DNA from: Hemileia vastatrix | Taxonomy: Eukaryota; Basidiomycota; Pucciniomycetes; Pucciniales; Zaghouaniaceae | Assembly: GCA_030280995.1 (NCBI GenBank) | Contig: JASXTE010000005.1 | Span: 29,246,501 to 29,310,500, forward strand | Direction: 5' to 3' | Length of the DNA: 64,000 nucleotides | Shown: positions 1 to 10,047 of the stretch, piece after piece | Position numbering within the stretch: the stretch's first letter is position 1 | Layout: every line of letters starts with the position of its first letter | Program-made: the position numbers and the translations under genes | Notes under the pieces: model-generated | What the model saw: the letters and a program-made list of their open reading frames with translations, nothing else | Told to the model about the DNA's origin: nothing | Database searches by the model: none

Positions 1-665
1 TGTTTTGTTGCGTCAAAGTATTTTTTGTTTCACTTAAAATATCCTTAAATCAGACTGTACCATCTGTTTGGAATTATTTTTCTCATAGTTCCTATGTTCC
101 AATCTTGTTTAGTTATTCACTATTTTTACTTACTGATTTAGGAATTAATGGCGGAAAATTGGATTCTTAATTGGGGTTTTAATTATTTGTTTCATATTTT
201 TCTCTACATTGTTATGTTTCATTTACTCTTTGATATATTTGTTTTATTCTATTCTAATCATTGTATTTACAAATATAGTGGCGCCTCAGAGGACCCATTT
301 CCTATAAAAGGGCCTTGGATAATCCCCTGTAGCCTGATCACTTATTATACACTCCACAAATTAAATACTATTTTACTACGTTTATAATTTTTTATTAGTA
401 ATACAATTCTAATTAAAATTCTATATAACAATTGAAAGGTTGCTTTACTTCTGATAGTAATTAAAAGTGTTTGCCGCGCAGAACCCTTACATTAAATAAT
501 ATTATTATTAATAAATCCTAAGTTTTTGTCATCTCTCAAGTTACTCGCCGTTGTTTTCCTTTTAAATAAATTAAATATTCTATTGTAGTTTATTTCTTTT
601 ATTTTTCCCTTGTCCTCCTCCTTTTCTCCTCTTTTCCTTACCTTCTTCTAGACGACTGACCGACA
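1..665 (+). repeat. 5' LTR of element A (partial)
   Basis: The segment is a near-identical direct repeat of 7997-8672. It ends in GACCGACA, directly before the primer site. A short ORF near 148-387 lies wholly inside the LTR and recurs in the other LTR; I do not regard it as a gene. Confidence 0.93.
303..310 (+). promoter_or_regulatory. TATA box of element A 5' LTR
   Basis: TATAAAAG followed by GGCC is conserved in the 3' LTR at 8299-8306 and in element C (40224-40231 and 60883-60890). It is the likely core promoter for the genomic transcript. Its function is inferred from position and conservation. Confidence 0.6.
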
Positions 666-667
666 AC

Positions 668-680
668 TGGGGGCCTTTCC
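668..680 (+). other. Primer binding site, element A
   Basis: TGGGGGCCTTTCC starts two bases after the LTR end. Element C has TGGAGGCCTTTCC (40602-40614) and F has TGAGGCCCTTTCC (31460-31472) at the matching place. The TGG start fits the CCA end of a primer tRNA; I cannot name the tRNA. Confidence 0.65.
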
Positions 681-1336
681 AAACGACGACAATGATCGAG
701 CCTGGCGACGAACGACAAAACGCACGGACCACCTAGCAAAAACAAAACTTTTGCCGCGACTGTGTTTCGAACTTGGGTTCAATTTCTTAGGTTTATATTA
801 TTTTGAAGTGATTTTTTGATCACTATAGTAAGTTCACCTTTGCACCTCTCACTCATATTACTATATTTTTACTGCAATAACAGTGATTGTGGCTTAATTG
901 CTGATTCACTGAGTGTAAGTGTTCAATTATTAAAATTTTTTTTTTCCTAGTTGACCATTATAGAGTGTTAAATCCTCTTAGTCCTAGAAGAATTAACATT
1001 TTTTATTAATACAAATTGAATTATTAATTTAATTTTTTATTATTATTAATTATTGTTAATTTTGGTTGACTTAAAAGTACTTTGTGCTTAGTCCCAAATA
1101 TATTGCCATATTTAATATTGGTAATTAATTGGTTGAATTAACTTGATTGTTTATTCCCAATTTAACCTTGCAATCCATTTTTTTTAAAGTTAATTTTTAT
1201 AATTATTACTTTATATTGAAAATTTTTTTTCTATAATTTAATTAATAAATTTTTTTTTATTATTTGGAGCAATTATTAACTAAATTTTATTATTTTTTTT
1301 AAAAAATAAGAAGTAAATTAAAATCTTCCCACTAGT
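681..1336 (+). other. Element A untranslated leader with three bulged hairpins
   Basis: This AT-rich leader has no ORF. It holds three inverted repeats of one design: a variable stem, an unpaired TT, then a 3-bp inner stem. They are at 947-987 (CTAG/CTAG with GAC/GTC), 1061-1098 (TTTGG/CCAAA with GAC/GTC) and 1127-1162 (AATTGG/CCAATT with GAA/TTC). Both outer and inner stems change in a paired way between copies. The position between primer site and gag suits a packaging or dimerisation signal, which is inference. Confidence 0.7.
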
Positions 1337-2018
1337 ATGTCCAACAATTTGGCTGAAAAAATGGATAACATGCAAGTGGATGAAATTGAAATTGACTATG
1401 ATGCTGACACTGTAAGTTCTTCAAAAGTTGGACATAAAAAATCTTATGCTAACACAAAGAATTCACATACTGCAGGATGTGGAAATGACAGGAAATGTAA
1501 ACAAACCAGACCCCCTTCCCCCAGTACCACAGAAGGAAGTAAAGCCTCTAGTGCCTCAATAAGGTCTTCCAAAAGGCTTCAAAATAAAAAAGCTTCCTCT
1601 GCCACAACAAATCAGCAACCTATCCAGTCATATAAAAGAGTTGAAGACAGAAAATATGACATACAAAGCAAAGGTAGACACCTTGTGGGATCAGGTTCAA
1701 GAACTCAGGAACCAGATTCAGGCCCAGGCCCCTCCTCAGTTACCTCCCAATCAGCCTCAGTTTCAGGCTCAACCTTTACAGCCACCCAGCTCAACCATCC
1801 TAAATCCAAACACTATGGAAGTAGAGAAATGGAAATGGGATTATCTAATGAGTCACTACCAACAGAATGTGCTACACCCTCCTCATCATCAGCCTGGCCC
1901 ATCCAGAACACCTAATTTCCATCCACCTCCTCATCCCTACCAACAAGGCAGGAGAAAGAAGGCCCAAGCACAATCTCAAACCCAGTCTCAGGGGAATTTT
2001 CCTCCTCTGCCATGGTAA
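1337..2018 (+). pseudogene. gag: Element A first gag frame, frameshifted
   Basis: The frame opens at ATG 1337 (MSNNLAEKMDN) and is related to 41310-41927 of element C. The N-terminal part is in one frame. Near 1640 the homology moves to another frame, with a coiled-coil-like stretch (KVDTLWDQVQELRNQ) and then a Pro/Gln-rich region, so a small indel has broken it. It ends in LPW-stop, whose TGGTAA overlaps the ATG of the next frame. The function is unknown; the charged, low-complexity character fits a Gag N-terminal region. No enzyme motif is visible. Confidence 0.65.
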
Positions 2019-2638
2019 GTAATTTGGTTGATAGTCACTTGGGTATGTTTTCTAATAAATCTTCTTCTGCAGGTAATATTATTGAACATGGTGAAAGAAC
2101 AGTTAAACCTGTTAAAATAAAGCTTCCTGTAACTAGTAGCCCTATTGATGTAATTAGTAAATTTTCATTTGATGAACCTTTACATTTAACTTCTACTTCT
2201 TTAATTAATCCTTCTCTTGCAATTAAAAATGATTCTGTTCCCCCTGAAATCTATACCTTAATTGAAAAAACTTCTGAGGAAATATTGAAAGATACCCTTG
2301 ATTTTAATGTTGTAAAAGACAAACATGTGAGAGAAGTGTTAATCCATGAAAATGATAGATTAAATAATTTACACTTGCAATGTAAAGTGAGTCCTTCTGT
2401 ACAAGATACAGCTTATTTAAAAATCAAAGAAACCTTGAATATTGTTCTTAGTCAGCAAAAGCAAATAAGAAGTGACCATAGAGCTATCTCAGATAGAAAT
2501 ATCAGTCTACATAAGACCTTGAGTGAATTGAAACCCCTTATTGAAGAAAATTATTCATTCAAAAATGAAATAAAATCTCTGCAAAATGAGTTTAAAAAGC
2601 TAAAAAATGATTTCCATGCACTAAGTACGAAACACTAA
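2012..2638 (+). pseudogene. gag: Element A second gag frame, coiled-coil rich
   Basis: ATG 2012 overlaps the stop codon of the previous frame (2016-2018), and the same overlap is kept in C, F and R. The product is about 208 aa, with a long Lys/Glu/Leu-rich C-terminal half predicted to be coiled coil (LSELKPLIEENYSFKNEIK and following). The stop at 2636 is absent from element C, where the frame reads on through H-T-V-S-E, so in A it is probably a mutation and this frame once ran directly into the capsid and pol frame at 2687. Translation may have been by reinitiation or by frameshifting at the overlap. Confidence 0.6.
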
Positions 2639-2686
2639 GTTTCTGAGGACAGAAATGTTCTATCTCTTGCAAAATTAAATGACCAG

Positions 2687-5302
2687 ATGTCTGAAATTCC
2701 AAGAATAAAAAACTATGTGTCTGACCTGCAGGAAAAGTTCTCAACCTTAACCATCAATAATGAATTAAATGAGATTTCTGTCAATAAGCTGCATAAAAAT
2801 AAAGGGAAAAAACCTGAACAAAGTTCATCCTTTCTTCCTCATATATCAACCATTAAACAAACTGACAATGAGTCTGTAAAATCTTTTGCTACTAGCAAAA
2901 AATCTTGTGATGGTCATGTACCAGCTGTTTCTGTAAATAATGAAATTTCTGAACACCTGGCTAAACTTCAGGGATTATTAATAATGAATAATTCAAACCA
3001 AAAAGTGGACCATCCCAGTAGTCAGAAAAATTGGCCTAAGTTAGACCAATATCCTACCTTTGATGGTGATTCTTCCTCTGATTGGCAACGCTTTATCCAA
3101 AGAATTGATAATTTAAAGAGATCTTATAAACTACCTGATGAGGAAATTGTTTCTAAGCTAATTTCTTTATTTTCCAATGTAGCCTGGATGTGGTATGAAT
3201 CTGTCCTTTTAGATAACAATCATTATACATGGAATGATTGGAAATCCTTGATTGAGAATCAGTTTGGTGGTTCAAAATTCAGGTTAGCTCAGCAGAGACT
3301 GTATGAGAATACTAGATATGTATCCTCCTCTGTTGAAAAGCCCATTGTTTTTCTGATGAAAATAACTAAAATCCTTAGAGCAATTGATCCAAAGATGGAT
3401 TATGATATTTGGAGAGATAAAATCTTGTATAAATTACCAAATTCTCTTAGGGATTTGATTGTTGCTAGAACTGAGCATGTAAGGGAAAATTCTTCTTTCA
3501 TTAATATCTGTAATGAAGTACTGCTCAACCATAGATATGAACCAAAGAATTACCTTGGTAAATCTTATAATGATCAGAATAAAACTTCTACAAAGCTCCC
3601 AGAAAAATCTGGTAAACCCTCTGCCCCAGTTGCACCTAAAAAATATGCAACAAATACTTGTTATAAGTGTAACAAACCGTGGCAGAAGGGTCATGTTTGT
3701 GACAAGAAAATTCATCTTGTTGAACAAAATGAAGACACTGATGAAGTTGAACTTGATGTCAATAATTCTTCCAGTGACTGTGAAAGTAATATCTCCTATG
3801 ACAATGAATCTGTTAAAGATGTTTTAATGTTGGAACATGATGTCCATTATTTAAATAATATTTCTGAAGATTGTGTATTGAATTTATCTTCAGTAGAAAA
3901 TGCTGAGATAATTAAAGATATTACTAACAATTCTATTCCTATATCCCCTTTAAAGGCACCTGTTATCATTAATGGTAAAAATGTTGATGTAGTTCTTGAT
4001 TCTGGTGCTGGAGGAAGTGTAGTATCTGAAAAAGCTTTGGCTTCAGTGGATAAGGAATATTTGAGTAAATTATTACCTATAACTTCTGAAAAATGGAGAG
4101 GGTATGGTTCTACCTTATTTCCTATTGGCAAATACAAAACCTCTGTATTCTTCAAATATAATGGTGGTTTTGTCAGAGCTGTTTGTGAGTTTGTTGTCAT
4201 GAAAAATGATAATTTAAGTAATTGGTTTATTATGGGAAGTGATATTTTAACCATGTTTGGTGTGAAACTGGACCCAGCAAATAATTGCTTTACCTTAGGA
4301 ATGAATGGGAAAAGAAAATTCGAAATTTCCTCTCCTAGAACTTCTGGGCATTTGTTAAAATCTTGTAACTCACTAATCCAGTGTAAAGGTAGAACAACAA
4401 CTGAAATGGATGATTTAATACATGAAATAAATACCGCTTCTTTTGGTGATCAGTTGACTAGTGAACAAAAGAATTCTATTGTTGCCTCTATTACCTCTTT
4501 CCCTATGTCTTTTGCTCATGGTTCTCATGTCTTGGGAATTGTTCAGGAAGAGATGAAAATTACCTTATCGTGTAATTTGAGTGATATTCCTCCTACCCTT
4601 AAGAAAAAACCATATCCTGCTTCTCCATCAAAAAGAAAAGATATTGAAGATAATATTGAAACATTATTGAAAATGAATATCATTGAGAAAGTGGATGTCA
4701 CTCCCAAATATTGTGTCATCTCCCCAGTCTTGATTTCTTATGAAAAAGATAAAGCTAGATTATGTGGAGATTACAGAGCTTTAAATACTTATACTGTTGA
4801 TGATATTTATCCTTTACCCAGAATTAATTCAATACATGCTACCTTGCAAGGTGCAAAATTTATTAGTTGTCTGGATGGTAATAAAGGTTATCATCAAGTT
4901 CCAGTTGAGAAAAATTCTCAAATTTTTTTGCTTATTGCTACTCATATGGGAATATATAAGTATGTTAGGATGCCATTTGGCCCTAAAAATGCTCCTTCAG
5001 TTTTCCAGAAAGTCATGGATAACACTTTCCATCAAGAAATTATTGAAGGCTGGCTCATGGTTTATATTGATGATATTATTGTTTTTTCTAAAACTTTTGA
5101 TGAACATATGATTCACTTGAATAGAGTTTTCCAAAAAATGGATGAAATCAATATGACCTTATCTTTAAAAAAGTGTAAATTTGGTTTTCAATCTTTGAAA
5201 GTCCTTGGCCATGTTGTGTCAGGCTTACAAATTTGTGTAGACCATAATAAAGTTGCTGCCATTCAGAATGTAAAAGCACCAACTTCTGTAAGAGAAATCT
5301 AA
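2687..5302 (+). pseudogene. gag-pol: Element A capsid, zinc knuckle, protease and RT palm
   Basis: The 871-aa frame holds, in order: a retrotransposon capsid-like domain (residues about 115-290, WPKLDQYPTFDGDSSSDW), a zinc knuckle of the C-x2-C...GH-x-C type (C325 to C338, CYKCNKPWQKGHVC), an aspartic protease centre DSGAGGS at D438, and the reverse transcriptase fingers and palm. RT motif A is LDGNKGYHQV (D730), motif B is FGPKNAPSVFQ, and the catalytic YIDD is at 793-796 (codons from 5063). A TAA at 5300 replaces the CAA seen in element C just after the palm, separating it from the thumb and RNase H. The domains themselves look undamaged. Confidence 0.88.
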
Positions 5303-5308
5303 AGTTTT

Positions 5309-5905
5309 TTGGGTATGTGTGGCTATTATAGACAATATATTAAAAATTATCAGGTCATAGCCTTGCCTCTTACAAAACTGACCAGAAAAGATGTTGCTTT
5401 TCTCTGGAATAATGACTTTCAAAAAGCTTTTGATACATTAAAAAGTTGCTTAATGACAGCCCCTATATTGGCTCTTCCAGATTTTAACAAGCCATTTGTC
5501 CTTTATACAGATACTAGCTTTATTGGTCTGGGTGCTGCCCTTCACCAAAAGCAAATTATTAAATATAAATCCTCAGAGGTTGTAATTTGTTATATTTCAA
5601 GAACCTTAAGAAATAGTGAATTGAAATATGGTGCCACTCAATTGGAGTGCTTAGCAGTTTTTTGGGCTCTTGAGAAACTTCATTACTATTTGGATGACCA
5701 AAAATTTGAGTTGGTAACTGACTGTAGTGCTGTGAAATCTCTCTTAAACCTAAAGACACCTAACAGACATATGTTCAGGTGGCAACTTGCTGTTCAAGAA
5801 TACAGAGGAAGGATGACAATTATCCATAGAGCTGGAAATGTTCACTCTAATGTTGATATGCTCTCCAGATTGCCTCTGCCAAATAATGACTCCAATCCTG
5901 CTTAA
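5309..5905 (+). pseudogene. pol: Element A RT thumb and RNase H
   Basis: This continues the preceding frame after the 5300 stop. SFLGMCGYYRQYIKNY is the usual Ty3/Gypsy RT connection. RNase H follows, with acidic residues visible in YTD, in LE of ATQLECLAV, in VTDCSAVKSL and in NVDMLSR. It ends at a stop (5903) where element C encodes Phe (GCTTTT). The frame was once continuous with the integrase region starting near 5954. Confidence 0.85.
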
Positions 5906-5953
5906 GTACCTGAAGATGATACTGTTCATATCCATGGTATATTTATAATTGAT

Positions 5954-6646
5954 ATGGAAGAGGAGTTATTACAGTTAATACTGGATTCATATGATAAAGA
6001 TTCTGATTTAAATAAATTGGTTACTATCTTAAATGATCCTAAGAATGCTTCAATTCAAGCATTAATAAAACCTCTTCCTGCAAAGTACCAAAATACTTTA
6101 AATAAAGGAAAGTTCTCTATTGAAGATGGTTATATATATTATAGAAGAAAGCTTACCAATTTAATTGTGATTCCTCCTTCAATGAAGGAAACTATCCTCA
6201 AACTTTGTCATGATGACATATTAGCTGGTCATTTTGATCTTGAAAAAACATTGATTAGAATCAAAAACACTGCATGGTGGGCTAATATGTCTGAAGACAC
6301 AAAATTATATGTTGAATCTTGTGATTCCTGCCAAAAATCTAAAAGGTTAACAGGTAAGAGAGCAGGGTTATTACAACATATTGAAGCACCTAGTGCTCCC
6401 TGGAAAATCATTAATATGGATTTTGTCACTGGTCTTCCTGTTGCAGGTAAAGACAGCTTTAACTCTTGTTGGGTAATAGTGGATAGATTCACAAAAATTT
6501 GCAAATTTATTCCAACCCACAAAGATGTATCCACCAAAGAATTAGCTTTCTTATGGTGGTCTTACATGTTTAATATTATTGGTTTCCAAAGGCCATTATC
6601 TCTGATAGGGATCCAAAATTCACTTCTGAGTTTTGGACCTCTTTGA
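5954..6646 (+). pseudogene. pol: Element A integrase, zinc domain and start of core
   Basis: The HHCC zinc domain is visible (CHDDILAGHFD, then VESCDSCQKS). The core follows with its first catalytic Asp in NMDFVTGLP. About 6590 one base is lost from a T run (C reads GGTTTTCC, A reads GGTTTCC), so the SDRDPKF motif containing the second Asp is read out of frame and the ORF ends at 6646. The homology resumes in the frame of 6643-7488. Confidence 0.85.
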
Positions 6647-7488
6647 TGAATATTTGTGGCTGTGAGTTGAAATTGTCTACAGTTCACCATCCTCAGACTG
6701 ATGGTCTAGCTGAAAGAATGATTCAAACTTTGGAAGATATGATTAGAAGGTATTGTGCCTTTGGTTTAGAATATAAAGACAATGACAGATTTACTCATGA
6801 TTGGGTCACTCTTTTGCCTGGTCTTGAATTTTCATATAATAGCACTGTTCATTCTGTCACTGAGAAAAAGCCTTTTGAGCTTTGGTTAGGTTATGTCCCA
6901 AACACTCCTGCTCAGATTCTCAATAATAAATTAACTAAGTTGGAACTACACCCTGGTGTAAAATCTTTTATGCAAATGCAACAGCTATGCAGAGAACATG
7001 CTCAGAGTTGTATTGATAAAGCATTTGAATATGAAAAGAAAATATGGGATAAATCCCATAAAGAATACACATTTAACAAGGGTGATGAAGTGTTGATCTC
7101 TACTGTCCATTTCAATTTACAAGGTAACCACAAATTAAAAGATCCTTTTGTAGGACCATTTGTTGTTAAAAGCATGGTTGGTGATAATGCAGTAGAAGTT
7201 GTATTGTATTCTCCATATGATAGGAAAAATCCTGTCTTTCCAATTCCTTTGCTTAAGCCTTATACTTCCAACAGTGACTTATTTCCAAAAAGAAGAGGAA
7301 GACCTAAGAAGAACCCTCAGGAAGTCACAGAAACAGCAGAAATTGATAAAATTATCAATGATAGAATTATCACTTCTGAAAGAGGTACTGAATATTTATT
7401 GAGATATAAGAACAAATCATCTGAACATGATGCATGGATACCTGGCAAGGAAATTTCAAATCTGCCTACTCTGTTGAAAAAATACTAA
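6643..7488 (+). pseudogene. pol: Element A integrase C-terminal part with AT-hook patch and chromodomain
   Basis: The segment begins just after the frameshift. It contains the catalytic Glu of the DDE triad in [13 protein letters not shown], a GPF-type module (FVGPFVV), a basic RRGRPKK patch like an AT hook, and a C-terminal chromodomain of about 50 residues (EIDKIINDR to [10 protein letters not shown], with the aromatic YLLRYK strand). Chromodomains at the integrase end define chromoviruses and can direct integration to marked chromatin. That role is known for the family and is not shown here. Confidence 0.85.
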
Positions 7489-7525
7489 AAGAAAAAATCT
7501 TAGCATTTTTTTTATTGTTTTTTTT

Positions 7526-7537
7526 AGAGTGAGGGAG
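7526..7537 (+). other. Polypurine tract, element A
   Basis: AGAGTGAGGGAG directly abuts the 3' LTR start TGTCAGCC. The same tract occurs before the LTRs of C (to 47438) and F (to 61594). It is the expected plus-strand primer. Confidence 0.8.
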
Positions 7538-8672
7538 TGTCAGCCAGGCTATTCCAGGAGTCTAGTAAATGATATGTAACTTATAAAACCTGAAAGAGTG
7601 GGTAAGAATTGTATTTAATGAATATAAATTAATATTTTATTGCATAATAAAATTATATAAGTATTTTAATATATACAAGTGTTATATTAATTTTATTGGT
7701 TATATAAATTTTTATATACAGTTAAATTGAACATAATATAATATATTCTACAAATAATGGCGCATTTATATGTTATTTAATAATTATAAATTTATATTTA
7801 ATTAATTAAAAAACATATATTATAATTATAAGTGTAAAATTGACTTATAATATATGTAAATTAATTATTTAAATTTATATATTAAATAACACCTTTTCAT
7901 ATAATACTAAACAATAATTAATGACGCTTCTTTTGACCCTTAATTGTATCAGGAAAAACCAATTAATTAATTTATACTAAATTGAGATTAATTACATGTT
8001 TTGTTGTGTCAAAGTATTTTTTGTTTCACTTAAAATATCCTTAAATCAGACTGTACCATCTGTTTGGAATTATTTTTCTCATAGTTCCTATGTTCCAATC
8101 TTGTTTAGTTATTCACTATTTTTACTTACTGATTTGGGAATTAATGGCGGAAAATTGGATTCTTCATTGGGGTTTTAATTATTTGTTTCATATTTTTCTC
8201 TACATTGTTATGTTTCATTTACTCTTTGATATATTTGTTTTATTCTATTCTAATCATTGTATTTACAAATATAGTGGCGCCTCAGAGGACCCATTTCCTA
8301 TAAAAGGGCCTTGGATAATCCCCTGTAGCCTGATCACTTATTATACACTCCACAAATTAAATACTATTTTACTACGTTTATATTTTTTTATTAGTAATAC
8401 AATTCTAATTAAAATTCTATATAACAATTGAAAGGTTGCTTTACTTCTGATAGTAATTAAAAGTGTTTGCCGCGCAGAACCCTTACATTAAATAATATTA
8501 TTATTAATAAATCCTAAGTTTTTGTCATCTCTCAAGTTACTCACCGTTGTTTTCCTTTTAAATAAATTAAATATTCTATTGTAGTTTATTTCTTTTATTT
8601 TTCCCTTGTCCTCCTCCTTTTCTCCTCCTTTTCTCCTCTTTTCCTTACCTTCTTCTAGAAGACTGACCGACA
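7538..8672 (+). repeat. 3' LTR of element A
   Basis: The 1135-bp LTR starts TGTCAGCCAGG and ends GACCGACA, giving TG...CA ends. A TATA box lies at 8299-8306. The LTRs of C, F and R and the solo LTR at 26442 share the TGTCAGCC start, so they form one broad LTR family. An ORF near 8090-8431 within it repeats the spurious 5' LTR ORF and is not annotated. Confidence 0.93.
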
Positions 8673-8781
8673 ATGTTTATTATCTGCCATGGTTCATCAG
8701 GAGATTCAATATTTTGCATTAATCCAGCTCTTTTACCAGTCAATTTTTTTGATTTTTGGCAAGAATCACAGGATTGAACGT
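8673..8781 (-). pseudogene. pol: Element R integrase fragment between A and B
   Basis: Read on the minus strand this 109-bp piece encodes the integrase stretch after the zinc domain: CDSCQKSKKLTGKRAG, then the start of the core (APW-like DEPWQI). It matches element F near 38358-38460. It is the only R sequence left between two independent insertions and shows that A and B both landed in the same integrase gene. Confidence 0.8.
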
Positions 8782-9871
8782 TGTGGTAGCCTAAAGTTTA
8801 GTATGGCACCTAAGTACTTAAATGGAGTTATTACGGTGTGCAAGATTGGCATTATTATTTTTTTATATATAAAAGGGTTTTATTTAATTTATTTGAGTTT
8901 TAAATATGAAGAAATTGGTCATGAGCAAATGCCTACACGAAAACAATTTATTTTACGGAGAAAACTTATTTTTACGGTCTGAAAAATTTATAAGTATCAA
9001 GTCGAGTCACTCAAGAACCTTGGGAAATTTTCCCAGAATTTTTACTATTTTTCTTATATTTTTAAATGAATTTTAAAGTTTTATAGAAATATTTACGTTT
9101 TCAGAAATTACTTAACTTCGATGAATTTTCACGGGGTAATTAGAGCTGCGCAGACTACGAAAATTAGTTTGGTATGTAAAGGGGAAGTAGCTCTATTAAG
9201 TGTACTTTTTCTAGATTTTTATTATAGTTTTAAGGTTCTAATTGAGTCCGGAAGTCCGGACAGACTCCGTACGGGCTCCGGATTGACTCTGGAAGAGCTC
9301 TGGAGGGGAAAACTTAGGCATGTGACTAGGAATACTTAAGCGCTTCTCAAACTCGAAATTGAGAGGGGGGATACATCATAAAGCTTAATCATTGACCACC
9401 ACAGTCTCATTTTTTATTACTCAACAAATTAAATAAATTGTAATACCCTTATAACTTTATATTTTATATATAACATTTTAGAAATACTACTCAACAATTT
9501 AAATCACACTTCATACAGGGTATCTTTAGAAAGGTCTTCATCGCTGGGACTTGATTATTGCTGTCTCATAAAAATTTAAATTATTATAAAAACATAAAAG
9601 TCAATCTTTTCAGACCTTTCACTGGTACACCTTAATTGTTGTTATCAGTATTTCTTTCTCAACAGCCACTTTTATTAAAATCTCAATAAGCGTTAATTAT
9701 TTTAGAGTTTCATTATTTTATCAATCAGATCCAAGTAGATTGGTTAGCTTAGTGATATAAAATTCCCATTTTGTTATTTTTTTATTGGAAGGACAGGGTT
9801 TTCAGCTAAATCCACATATCTCCTCCGGATTCTGCTTACAGCAAGGCAACTGTAAGAGTTTACCTTACCAT
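8782..9871 (+). repeat. 5' LTR of element B
   Basis: The 1090-bp LTR starts TGTGGTAGCC and ends near CCTTACCAT. It is a direct repeat of 19983-21117 with scattered substitutions (a few percent by eye). TATATATAAAAG at 8864-8875 is a probable TATA box. Near 9245-9305 there is a GC-richer cluster built on CCGTACGG and TCCGGA-like palindromes. The exact 3' end is uncertain by one or two bases. Confidence 0.9.
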
Positions 9872-9874
9872 AGT

Positions 9875-9891
9875 TGGCGCCCAACGTGGGG
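9875..9891 (+). other. Primer binding site, element B
   Basis: TGGCGCCCAACGTGGGG begins three bases after the LTR. Element D has the same site with one change at 49282-49298. It is a typical retroelement tRNA primer site; the tRNA is not identified. Confidence 0.75.
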
Positions 9892-10047
9892 TTCAAATTC
9901 TCTAGCTTTCTTTAAAGACTTACTTGGATCAAGAACGTTCTTAGCCTGCAAGAGGCTTATTTTCTGGAACTCTAATTGGATTTTTGTTATTGGCCTGCAA
10001 GAGGCTTGTTATTTTAACGGTTGTTAATGCTTTTCTTATGTTTTGGG
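9892..10047 (+). other. Element B leader with two small hairpins
   Basis: This is short untranslated sequence between primer site and gag. Two hairpins of the same design are present: AGCCT-GCAAG-AGGCT at 9942-9956 and GGCCT-GCAAG-AGGCT at 9991-10005. The outer pair changes from A-T to a G-T wobble. Confidence 0.5.

Larger units (their letters stand above)
1..8672 (+). mobile_element. Element A: Ty3/Gypsy chromovirus, left end outside window
   Basis: This is an LTR retrotransposon in the order LTR, primer site, gag, protease, RT, RNase H, integrase, chromodomain, polypurine tract, LTR. The 5' LTR is cut by the window edge; base 1 corresponds to base 7997 of the 3' LTR. Over the shared 665 bases I count about six substitutions and one 11-bp indel, so this is the youngest chromovirus insertion here. 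It still carries in-frame stops at 2636, 5300 and 5903 and a one-base deletion near 6590, so it looks unable to move by itself. It sits inside reverse-strand element R: R integrase sequence resumes at 8673. Its target-site duplication cannot be checked because the left flank is missing. Confidence 0.93.

Noticed and set aside
148..387. ORF in the A 5' LTR, repeated at 8090-8431
   Set aside because: It lies wholly within the LTR, overlaps the TATA box and has no homology signal other than LTR duplication.
2015..2072. Possible 58-bp intron (GTAAGT, CTAAT, CTGCAG) at the gag frame junction of A
   Set aside because: The splice-like sites recur in C, but joining them leaves the frame at once on TAA in both elements, so splicing cannot fuse the two gag frames. 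The overlap of stop and start explains conservation better.
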